DNA of 22,701 bases from JAAFHS01 sp031396505 (GTDB lineage: Bacteria; Pseudomonadota; Alphaproteobacteria; Rhodobacterales; Rhodobacteraceae). The notes beneath the pieces were generated by a model. The model did no database searches, was not told the DNA's origin, and worked only from the letters and a program-made list of their open reading frames with translations. Made by a program: the position numbers and the translations under genes. Location of the stretch: assembly GCA_031396505.1 (NCBI GenBank), contig JANNKX010000168.1:1-22701 (forward strand). The letters are read 5' to 3'. This document shows, piece after piece, positions 1-5,953 of this stretch (positions are counted from its first letter, which is position 1; each line of letters begins with the position of its first letter).

Positions 1-590
1 TTGAAAATCAGATAAATCACCGCCAGCACCGATGACAGCCGCGCGGGCCAATCCTCTGGCCCCGGCACCGCAAAGGGGATGCCCGCCGCCGCGATCTTGG
101 CTTTGGCACGGCTCAGGCGCTGGCCCATCGTCGCCTCGGCATCCAGAAACGCCGCCGCAATTTCGGGTGTCGTCAGGCCGCCCAGCGTGCGCAACGTCAG
201 CGCCACACGGGATTTCGCATCCAATGCCGGGTGGCAGCAGGTGAAAATCAGGCGCAGCCGTTCATCCGCAATCATCTCCGGGCGCATGTCTGACGCCTCA
301 TCCTGTGCCAGCAAGGCAAGGTCCGCCGTGTTGCGCCCCTGCCGCGCGGTGCTGCGCAGACGGTCAATCGCCTTGCGCAGCGCCACGCGCAACAACCAGC
401 CCTGCGGCGATGACGGCAGTCCTGAGCGGCCCCAATGGGTGATGGCCGCGATGGCCGCCTCTTGCAGCGCGTCTTCAGCCAGTTGGAAATCACGTAATCG
501 CGCAATCAGCGCGGCAAGAAGCCGCCCCCGGTCATTCCGCATGACCGCGTTCAGCGCGCGGGTCACGGCAATGGCTTCGGGGGCGGACAT
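1..590 (-). CDS. ECF-family RNA polymerase sigma factor, ECF42/SigJ-like (3' end cut by window edge)
   Basis: Recruits RNA polymerase to a small regulon, in the cytoplasm. I translated the minus strand from the ATG at 588-590. The N-terminal half has sigma region 2 features (LAEDALQEA near residue 38, then the segment GWLLRVALRKAIDRLR). The hallmark IFTCCHPAL follows at about residue 109, then the region 4 helix-turn-helix GLTTPEIAAAFLDAE and QRLSRAKAKI. TCCHPAL and the DUF6596-type continuation are typical of the ECF42 group (COG4941). That group is known to lie beside DGPF/YciI genes and to have a long C-terminal extension in place of an anti-sigma factor. Most of that extension is outside the window. 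The start lies only 4 bases after the stop of the YciI gene, so the two are very likely co-transcribed. Family is clear; the target promoters are unknown. Confidence 0.9.
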   Translation of the reverse strand, partial: MSAPEAIAVTRALNAVMRNDRGRLLAALIARLRDFQLAEDALQEAAIAAITHWGRSGLPSSPQGWLLRVALRKAIDRLRSTARQGRNTADLALLAQDEASDMRPEMIADERLRLIFTCCHPALDAKSRVALTLRTLGGLTTPEIAAAFLDAEATMGQRLSRAKAKIAAAGIPFAVPGPEDWPARLSSVLAVIYLIF

Positions 591-594
591 GGTG

Positions 595-957
595 TCAGTT
601 ACCTGCCGGGTTGTAGTCCATCAGGGGGCGCACCTCGACGGTTCCGTAAAGGGCTGATGGCACCATCGCCGCATATTTCAGCGCGCCGTCCAGATCGGGC
701 ACATCGATGACGTAATAGCCGCCAAGATGTTCCTTGGTGGTGGCAAATGGCCCGTCCATCGTTTCCACCTTGCCACCCCGCACGCGCAGCGAGGTTGCGG
801 TTTCCACGCCCTGCAACCCCTCGCCGCCACGCATGACGCCATCGGCATTCAACCGCGCGCTCAGTGCGGCATAACCTGCCATCATGGTCGCGAACGCTGG
901 TGTTCCGTATTGCGGTTCGACTGCGGGATCGCCATAGATCAAAAGCATGTAATGCAT
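595..957 (-). CDS. YciI/DGPF-domain protein, partner of ECF42 sigma factor
   Basis: A 120-residue single-domain protein of the YciI-like (YCII/DGPF) family. It opens with MHYMLLIYGD, carries the DGPF motif at residues 68-71 (TMDGPFATTKEHLGGYY) and ends with the usual VEVRPL segment. Family members are small cytoplasmic alpha/beta proteins with a dimeric ferredoxin-like fold; their biochemical role is mostly unproven. In ECF42 loci they are the conserved neighbours and probable regulon members of the sigma factor. The ATG at 957 has an AAGGA Shine-Dalgarno 8 bases upstream (966-970 on the plus strand). It sits between a MAPEG gene upstream and the sigma gene downstream on the same strand. The family call is firm; any enzymatic function would be a guess. 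Confidence 0.92.
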   Translation of the reverse strand: MHYMLLIYGDPAVEPQYGTPAFATMMAGYAALSARLNADGVMRGGEGLQGVETATSLRVRGGKVETMDGPFATTKEHLGGYYVIDVPDLDGALKYAAMVPSALYGTVEVRPLMDYNPAGN

Positions 958-987
958 GATGTTTGTCCTTGGGTTTGAGGTTGGGGT

Positions 988-1383
988 TTACAGGCCGAGA
1001 ATATTCACGCCAAGGCAGACCATGGCGTTCAGCGTCGCAAGGATATTGGTGCCATTGCCGACATAGCGCAGCGGGTGTGCCGCGTTATCCACCGCCTGCA
1101 ACCCGAACGGATGCGCAATCCGCCCGATCAACAGCAGCGCACCCGACACGTGCAGGTACAGGGCAGGTGCCCCCATCCCCTCGGCAAGGATCATCAGGAT
1201 CAGTACAAAGCAGGTCCATTCGACAAAATTGCCATGCTGGCGGACGCGGCGCAGCAACTCGACATTGCCGCCATCGCCATACGAGATTTTCGCGGCGGCG
1301 CGGACGCTGCTGATGCGGAACCACAAGATCAGAAAAATCGCCGCAAGCGGCAGGGCATACATAGGTGTTACAACAAACGTCAT
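988..1383 (-). CDS. MAPEG-family integral membrane protein
   Basis: About 131 residues with four hydrophobic segments (roughly residues 5-24, 55-70, 75-92 and 112-131), matching the four-helix MAPEG fold (membrane-associated proteins in eicosanoid and glutathione metabolism). The loop RRVRQHGNFVEW is the characteristic family motif. Bacterial members are inner-membrane proteins, some with glutathione transferase or peroxidase activity; none can be assigned here. Three ATG codons are stacked at 1381-1389. An AAGGA element (1390-1394) abuts the first one and is 6 bases from the third, so I place the start at 1383; 1389 remains possible. The gene is first in a likely minus-strand unit with the YciI and sigma genes, 30 bases before the YciI start. 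Confidence 0.85.
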   Translation of the reverse strand: MTFVVTPMYALPLAAIFLILWFRISSVRAAAKISYGDGGNVELLRRVRQHGNFVEWTCFVLILMILAEGMGAPALYLHVSGALLLIGRIAHPFGLQAVDNAAHPLRYVGNGTNILATLNAMVCLGVNILGL

Positions 1384-1455
1384 CATCATTCCTTTTCACT
1401 GTCACGGTTTCGATATCCCAAGGACGCTTGCACTTTGCCGATTTCGACACGTGAC

Positions 1456-1482
1456 GCAAAATTTTTTGCAGAAAAATTTTTC
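1456..1482. promoter_or_regulatory. Two adjacent AT-rich palindromes in the purL/MAPEG divergent intergenic region
   Basis: The perfect inverted repeat GCAAAA-TT-TTTTGC (1456-1469) is followed one base later by the perfect palindrome GAAAAATTTTTC (1471-1482). The block is almost pure A/T in a GC-rich setting, 72-98 bases before the purL start and 73-99 bases before the MAPEG start. This fits a protein-binding or promoter region for one or both divergent genes. I do not recognise a known regulator site. Confidence 0.45.
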
Positions 1483-1553
1483 ATGGCGGTGCGGGTGCTT
1501 CCCCTGCCCCGCCCCTTCGCCTATGACGCGCCAAAGGCCCAGGAGGCAACGCC

Positions 1554-3710
1554 ATGTCCGATCCCGCAATCACACCCGACCTGATCGCCGCCCATGGTTT
1601 GAAACCCGATGAATACGACCGCCTGCTGGGCATCATCGGGCGAACCCCGTCCTTCACCGAACTTGGCATCTTTTCCGCGATGTGGAACGAACACTGTTCC
1701 TACAAATCCTCTAAGAAATGGCTGCGCACCCTGCCCACCACCGGGCCACAGGTGATCTGCGGGCCGGGTGAAAACGCAGGCGTCGTCGATATCGGCGATG
1801 GGCAGGCCGTCATCTTCAAGATGGAAAGCCACAACCACCCCTCGTATATCGAACCGCATCAGGGGGCGGCGACGGGTGTGGGCGGCATCCTGCGCGATGT
1901 CTTTACCATGGGCGCGCGCCCCATCGCCGCGATGAACGCGCTGTCCTTCGGCCTGCCCAGCCACCCCAAGACCGCCTATCTGGTCAAGGGCGTGGTCGAA
2001 GGTGTGGGCGGTTACGGCAATGCCTTTGGCGTGCCCACCGTGGGCGGTGAGGTCCGGTTTCACCGCAGCTACAACGGCAACTGTCTTGTGAACGCCTTTG
2101 CCGCTGGCATCGCCGATACCGACAAGATTTTCTACTCGGTTGCCTCCGGCGTCGGTATGCCTGTGGTCTACCTGGGTGCCAAAACCGGACGCGACGGCGT
2201 CGGCGGGGCCACCATGGCATCGGCCGAATTCGACGACACGATCGAGGAAAAGCGCCCCACCGTGCAGGTCGGCGATCCCTTCACCGAAAAGCGCCTGCTA
2301 GAGGCGTGTCTGGAACTCATGGCCTCGGGGGCGGTGATTTCCATCCAAGACATGGGGGCTGCTGGCCTGACCTGTTCGGCCGTGGAAATGGGCGACAAGG
2401 GCGGGCTGGGTATTCGCCTACAACTCGATCAGGTGCCGCAGCGCGAAACCAACATGACCGCCTATGAAATGATGTTGTCGGAATCCCAGGAACGCATGCT
2501 GATGGTCCTGAAGCCCGAACTTGAAGACGTCGCCCGCGCGATTTTCACCAAATGGGATCTCGATTTCGCCATTGTCGGCGAAACCATTGCCGAAGACCGC
2601 TTTTTGATCCTGCATGGCAATGACGTGAAGGCCGACCTGCCCTTATCCAAGCTGTCCAGCAGTGCCCCCGAATATGACCGCCCCTGGATCGAAACCCCCG
2701 CCCCCAAATCCTTGGGCGACATCCCCGCCATCAGCCCCATCAACGCCCTGCGCGCGCTGATCGGCAGCCCGTCCTATGCCCACAAAGCCTGGGTCTGGCA
2801 GCAGTATGACAGTCAAGTCGGCGCCGATACCATCCTGCGCCCCGGCATGGGCGCGGGCGTCGTGCGCGTGCATGGCACCGACAAGGCGCTCGCCTTTACC
2901 TCCGACGTGACCCCTCGCTATGTCAAAGCCAACCCCTATGAGGGCGGCAAACAGGCCGTGGCCGAGGCTTATCGCAACCTGATCTGCGTCGGCGCCACCC
3001 CCCTTGCCACCACCGACAATCTGAATTTCGGCAACCCCGAAAAGCCCGAGATCATGGGCCAGTTCGTGGGCGCCATCAAGGGCATCGGGGCTGCGGTCAA
3101 AGCGCTGGATATGCCCATCGTCTCTGGCAACGTGTCGCTGTACAATGAAACCGACGGCAGCGCGATCCTGCCCACACCCACCATCGGGGCTGTGGGACTT
3201 GTGATGGTCAAAGATCTGATTTCGGGCGTAGCCAAAGACGGCGATCTGGCGATCCTGATCGGCGATCACGGCGATCACCTTGGCCAATCCGCCCTGCTGG
3301 CCGAGGCTTTCGGGATCGAAGACGGCGATGCCCCGCCCGTTGACCTTGCCGCCGAACGCCTTGCAGGCGATGTCATCCTGCATAACCGTGCCTCCATCCG
3401 TGCCGTGACCGACCTGTCGGATGGCGGCCTCGCCCTTGCCGCGTTCGAAATGGCGGATGCCGCAGGCATCGGCATCACGCTGAACACGGGCCACATCGCG
3501 CGCCTGTTTGGCGAGGATCAGGCCCGCTATCTGGTGGCCTGCAGCCCTGAACAGGCCCCCAAGCTGGAAGATTACGCCCGCAAAAAGGGCCCCGGCAGCG
3601 TCCGTGTCGGCCATTTCGGCGGGCCATCCGTGCGCTTTGGTGGCGATGAGGCGGCCCTTGCCGACCTGTCCGCACTCTACCGCGGGGCTTTTGCTGCCGC
3701 CTTTGCATGA
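1554..3710 (+). CDS. purL: Phosphoribosylformylglycinamidine synthase subunit PurL
   Basis: Synthetase subunit of the PurS-PurQ-PurL complex. It converts FGAR, ATP and ammonia from glutamine into FGAM, the fourth step of de novo purine synthesis, in the cytoplasm. The 718-residue length fits the small-type PurL of alphaproteobacteria and Gram-positives rather than the roughly 1300-residue fused PurL of enterobacteria. Visible motifs are WNEHCSYKSSK (44-54, with catalytic His47), the ATP/Mg loop ESHNHPS (91-97) and GAATGVGGILRD. A second AIRS-type half follows, with DLSDGGLALAAFEMA near the C terminus. A full AGGAGG Shine-Dalgarno (1541-1546) lies 7 bases before the ATG. purS and purQ are not in the window and must be upstream or elsewhere. 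The bolA gene follows after 85 bases. Confidence 0.98.
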   Translation: MSDPAITPDLIAAHGLKPDEYDRLLGIIGRTPSFTELGIFSAMWNEHCSYKSSKKWLRTLPTTGPQVICGPGENAGVVDIGDGQAVIFKMESHNHPSYIEPHQGAATGVGGILRDVFTMGARPIAAMNALSFGLPSHPKTAYLVKGVVEGVGGYGNAFGVPTVGGEVRFHRSYNGNCLVNAFAAGIADTDKIFYSVASGVGMPVVYLGAKTGRDGVGGATMASAEFDDTIEEKRPTVQVGDPFTEKRLLEACLELMASGAVISIQDMGAAGLTCSAVEMGDKGGLGIRLQLDQVPQRETNMTAYEMMLSESQERMLMVLKPELEDVARAIFTKWDLDFAIVGETIAEDRFLILHGNDVKADLPLSKLSSSAPEYDRPWIETPAPKSLGDIPAISPINALRALIGSPSYAHKAWVWQQYDSQVGADTILRPGMGAGVVRVHGTDKALAFTSDVTPRYVKANPYEGGKQAVAEAYRNLICVGATPLATTDNLNFGNPEKPEIMGQFVGAIKGIGAAVKALDMPIVSGNVSLYNETDGSAILPTPTIGAVGLVMVKDLISGVAKDGDLAILIGDHGDHLGQSALLAEAFGIEDGDAPPVDLAAERLAGDVILHNRASIRAVTDLSDGGLALAAFEMADAAGIGITLNTGHIARLFGEDQARYLVACSPEQAPKLEDYARKKGPGSVRVGHFGGPSVRFGGDEAALADLSALYRGAFAAAFA

Positions 3711-3795
3711 CCCTGCCCCCGCTGCGCGCCAATCCGGGCTTGCGACCACCCCGTACGGGCCCTACATTCAGATCGCAAAGCACAGGAAACCGCCC

Positions 3796-4032
3796 ATGGC
3801 CATCGACGCGCATGATATCGAAGCCCTGATCCGCGCCGCCTTTCCCGCCGCACGCATCACCGTGCAGGGCGACGACGGTGCGCATTTCTCGGCCGAGGTG
3901 GTAGACCCCAGCTTCAAGGGAATGAACCGCGTGCAACAGCAACGCGCCGTCTATGCCGCGCTGAAAGGCAAGATGGACGGCGCACAGGGCGAATTGCACG
4001 CATTGGCCTTGACCACGAAGGCACCGGAGTGA
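3796..4032 (+). CDS. bolA: BolA-family protein
   Basis: A 78-residue BolA-like protein, cytoplasmic. BolA proteins pair with CGFS monothiol glutaredoxins through a shared [2Fe-2S] cluster and act in iron sensing or Fe-S trafficking; some also bind DNA. The family signature is visible in the central HFSAEVVDPSFKGMNRVQQQRAVYAAL, which gives the invariant fold and the conserved RV-x-x-Q-R helix, and in the closing HALALTTKAP (His at residue 68). The frame is open further upstream, but the ATG at 3796 is chosen because AGGA lies 8 bases before it (3784-3787) and family homology starts there. The gene overlaps the next one (TGATG) and sits two genes before the CGFS glutaredoxin, which supports the BolA-Grx4 partnership. 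The BolA subtype (BolA, BolA2/IbaG-like) is not resolved by reading. Confidence 0.93.
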   Translation: MAIDAHDIEALIRAAFPAARITVQGDDGAHFSAEVVDPSFKGMNRVQQQRAVYAALKGKMDGAQGELHALALTTKAPE

Positions 4033-4385
4033 TGGAACCATCGACATGGCTTTTTCTGGTTGTCGTCGTGATTGTCGCTGCAATCGCCATTGAGGCTTAT
4101 ATGCGCCGCGGAAAACACCGTCCCCTTTCGCACAAGTTCAAGACACGCGGTGCAGACCTCAAAGCAAAGCCGCCGCTCGGAATGGAGGCGACCAATATGA
4201 CGGGTTTTGACAACGCCGTGCGCGCGAATGAAAGCCTTGCGCGCGATACCGGCTCCAAACTCGGAAATTGGCGGGGTCATATTGCTGCGCGCAGCATTCC
4301 GACCGCACCAATGCCGGACGATGAAACATATGCCGCCCGCTACTTCGACCCGCAGGGCGCGACACAGAAGGATCAAAGAAAATGA
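4032..4385 (+). CDS. Small membrane-anchored protein of unknown function between bolA and grxD
   Basis: About 117 residues and no family I can name. The N terminus has one strong transmembrane segment (WLFLVVVVIVAAIAIEAYM, residues 5-23), followed by basic residues (RRGKHR). This suggests a C-in topology with a roughly 90-residue hydrophilic cytoplasmic tail. The ATG at 4032 overlaps the bolA stop as TGATG; a GTG three bases earlier is also possible. The stop overlaps the glutaredoxin start as ATGA. Tight coupling on both sides indicates a real translated gene in the same operon. The tail is not coiled-coil-like and has no cysteines, so it is not an obvious cluster carrier. A link to the BolA-glutaredoxin pair is inferred from position only. 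Confidence 0.8.
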   Translation: MEPSTWLFLVVVVIVAAIAIEAYMRRGKHRPLSHKFKTRGADLKAKPPLGMEATNMTGFDNAVRANESLARDTGSKLGNWRGHIAARSIPTAPMPDDETYAARYFDPQGATQKDQRK

Positions 4386-4741
4386 CCGCAGCAGACACCA
4401 TCCGTGACACCGTCACCAAAAACGATGTCGTCCTGTTCATGAAGGGCACGAAGTTGATGCCGCAATGCGGGTTTTCCTCGCGTGTGGCGGGCGTGCTGAA
4501 TTTCATGGGCGTCGAATTTGCCGATGTGAATGTGCTGGCCGATGCCGAAGTGCGGCAAGGCATCAAGGATTACAGCGATTGGCCCACCATCCCGCAACTT
4601 TATGTCAAAGGCGAATTCGTCGGCGGCTGCGATATCGTCACCGAAATGATGCTGTCGGGCGAATTGGACACGTTGCTGGAAACCAGTGGTGTTGCCTTCG
4701 ACAAGGCCGCAGCCGATAAAATCCGCGAGGCGAATGCCTGA
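4382..4741 (+). CDS. grxD: Monothiol glutaredoxin, CGFS type (Grx4/GrxD family)
   Basis: A 119-residue single-domain monothiol glutaredoxin. The active-site motif CGFS is at residues 29-32 (PQCGFSSRV), preceded by the glutathione-contacting Lys in FMKGTK (residue 21). The conserved DWPTIPQLYVKGEFVGGCDI gives the WP-TIPQ cis-proline loop and the GGCD segment. Members bind a glutathione-coordinated [2Fe-2S] cluster as homodimers or as heterodimers with BolA, and pass clusters to apo-proteins in the cytoplasm. The ATG overlaps the preceding stop (ATGA) and has AAGGA 9 bases upstream (4368-4372). It is the last gene of the purL-bolA-x-grxD run, and the convergent zapA follows. The family call is firm. 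Confidence 0.96.
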   Translation: MTAADTIRDTVTKNDVVLFMKGTKLMPQCGFSSRVAGVLNFMGVEFADVNVLADAEVRQGIKDYSDWPTIPQLYVKGEFVGGCDIVTEMMLSGELDTLLETSGVAFDKAAADKIREANA

Positions 4742-4746
4742 AGCGA

Positions 4747-4768
4747 GGGTGGGCAGCGTTGCCCATCC
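4747..4768. terminator. Weak hairpin after grxD, possible terminator without T tract
   Basis: A 9-bp stem runs from 4747-4755 to 4760-4768 with one G-T pair and a GCGT loop, 6 bases after the grxD stop codon. It is followed by C-rich sequence rather than a T run in either direction. It may be an RNA end structure or a Rho-assisted terminator; it is not a canonical intrinsic terminator. Confidence 0.35.
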
Positions 4769-4853
4769 CCCCGATCACGAAATGTTTCAAAAAGTCTTAA
4801 CGCGATTCCGCGAAATTAGCGCAACACTTTGATGTTACACATATAAACCCGCA

Positions 4854-4871
4854 AATTGACGGCCGTCAATT
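4854..4871. repeat. 18-bp perfect palindrome overlapping the zapA stop codon
   Basis: AATTGACGG is followed directly by its reverse complement CCGTCAATT (4854-4871), covering two of the three bases of the zapA TAA stop (4870-4872 on the plus strand). As RNA it would make a 7-bp stem with a GGCC loop and no U tract. As DNA it is a fully symmetric site. No known regulator is assigned. Confidence 0.5.
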
Positions 4872-5232
4872 ATGCCCCGATTTCCTCCACCCGCGCCGCC
4901 ATCGCCTCGGCCCGCGCGGCGATCTCGGCCAGCGTTTCGGTCACCTGCGGCGGAATCACCGCCACATCGCGCGTCGTCACCGGCCGCGCCTCAAGCTCCG
5001 CCACCTTCGCGCGCAGGGATCGGATTTCATCTTCCACCGCCGCCGTCTTGTCGGCCAGCATCAGCCCCGCCATCAGCAGCATCCGCGATTCCGGCAGCCG
5101 CCCCATTTGTGTGATCAGCGGGGCCGCCTCATTGTCCAGCATGGCCGCCGCCCCGCGCAGAAAATGTTCCTCGCCCGGCTGGCATGATACCTGAAACGTC
5201 TTGCCACCAATGGAAATGTCGATCTCAGGCAT
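4870..5232 (-). CDS. zapA: Cell division protein ZapA
   Basis: ZapA binds and bundles FtsZ protofilaments at the division ring in the cytoplasm. The 120-residue protein has the usual layout. A small N-terminal globular domain (IDISIGGKTFQVSCQPGEEHFL, with the GEE motif near residue 20) leads into MLDNEAAPL and the conserved hydrophobic helix SRMLLMAGLMLADK. A C-terminal coiled coil follows (DEIRSLRAKVAELEAR and LAEIAARAEAMAARVEEI). The ATG at 5232 is preferred over the more upstream codon at 5250 because homology starts at MPEID. The start overlaps the end of the upstream coiled-coil gene by 8 bases, so the two are translationally coupled. In many proteobacteria 6S RNA follows zapA; I do not see it here. 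Confidence 0.92.
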   Translation of the reverse strand: MPEIDISIGGKTFQVSCQPGEEHFLRGAAAMLDNEAAPLITQMGRLPESRMLLMAGLMLADKTAAVEDEIRSLRAKVAELEARPVTTRDVAVIPPQVTETLAEIAARAEAMAARVEEIGA

Positions 5233-5764
5233 GCGCTTGTACCTCACCAATCAGCGGCGCGAGTTCCGCCAGAATTTCGTCCATCTCTGCAATCTCGCCC
5301 TGCCGCGCCGCGCGCAGTGCCTCCAGTTCGGTCAGCATCGCCTTGTTGATCAGATGCGGCTCGGTCGTTCCCGCCGCGGCCGCTTCGCGCAGTTTGGCCA
5401 ATTGATCGCGCAGCTGGATCGTGATCTTGCGCATCCGCTGCAATTCAAGGCCCTGCACATCCAGTTGCCGCGTCATCTTGTCGATCCGCGCCTCCAGTTG
5501 TGCTTGTGCCACGGGCACATGCACCGGTTTTACCTCGGCTGCCCTTTCCGCCGCCTTGGCCGCACGTTCGGTGATGGTCGCGATGCGGTCTTTCAACTGC
5601 GCCGTCAGCATACGCTCTTCATCCAGTTCCGCCCGCAGCAACGCCTCAGCTCCGGTGGTGGGTGCCACGGGTGCTGGTGGCCGCGCCGCAGCCCGGTCCA
5701 AGCCCGCACCGATGCGTTCCAGCGCCGCCGTGATCCGCCGTTCCAGTTCTGCGATATTCTGCAT
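5225..5764 (-). CDS. Conserved coiled-coil protein of unknown function upstream of zapA
   Basis: A 179-residue protein rich in Ala, Glu, Arg and Leu, with long heptad-like stretches: residues about 1-25 (NIAELERRITAALERI), 40-80 and 85-140 (LEARIDKMTRQLDVQGLELQRMRKI). There is no signal peptide or membrane segment. A Pro/Ala-rich linker lies near residues 27-37. It is probably a cytoplasmic, extended coiled-coil protein. The chosen ATG at 5764 has AGAGG-type purine-rich sequence about 8-12 bases upstream; the frame is open beyond it but lacks homology-like character. The 8-base overlap with zapA suggests a shared transcript and perhaps a division-related role, which is inference from position. 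The gene diverges from tkt. Confidence 0.82.
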   Translation of the reverse strand: MQNIAELERRITAALERIGAGLDRAAARPPAPVAPTTGAEALLRAELDEERMLTAQLKDRIATITERAAKAAERAAEVKPVHVPVAQAQLEARIDKMTRQLDVQGLELQRMRKITIQLRDQLAKLREAAAAGTTEPHLINKAMLTELEALRAARQGEIAEMDEILAELAPLIGEVQAHA

Positions 5765-5778
5765 GCGTCCCCGCCTCT

Positions 5779-5792
5779 TGTCATTTGTGACA
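5779..5792. promoter_or_regulatory. TGTCA-N4-TGACA dyad in the coiled-coil gene/tkt divergent region
   Basis: The perfect inverted repeat TGTCA-TTTG-TGACA lies 15-28 bases before the start of the minus-strand coiled-coil gene and about 160 bases before tkt. Its spacing is that of a classic dimer half-site, but it matches neither the FNR site (TTGAT-N4-ATCAA) nor the CRP site (TGTGA-N6-TCACA). It could be an operator over the minus-strand promoter/leader. Confidence 0.35.
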
Positions 5793-5953
5793 GGTTGCGA
5801 ATCGAATGCCCCGCCGTCAAGGGGCAACATAGCCCAAAGCGCGGCACGAAGCGCCCCTTTGCCGCCAAAGGCTTGCAGCGCGACCTTGAACTTGCCACGC
5901 CGCGCCGTTAATCCGCAGATGACCGTTGATTTCAGCCGATAGGATGCATCGCC

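Noticed and set aside
2643..3749. Long minus-strand open frame of 368 codons opposite purL
   Set aside because: It is a GC-rich antisense shadow. The translation is Gly/Ala/Asp/His-rich without domains, and purL on the plus strand has full catalytic motifs.
3750..3759. Palindrome CCCGTACGGG in the purL-bolA gap
   Set aside because: Ten bases of GC-rich symmetry are common by chance here, and there is no terminator T run or other support.
4742..4869. Possible 6S RNA gene downstream of zapA, as in many proteobacteria
   Set aside because: The gap is only 128 bases, and I see neither the long closing stem nor the open central bubble expected of 6S RNA.
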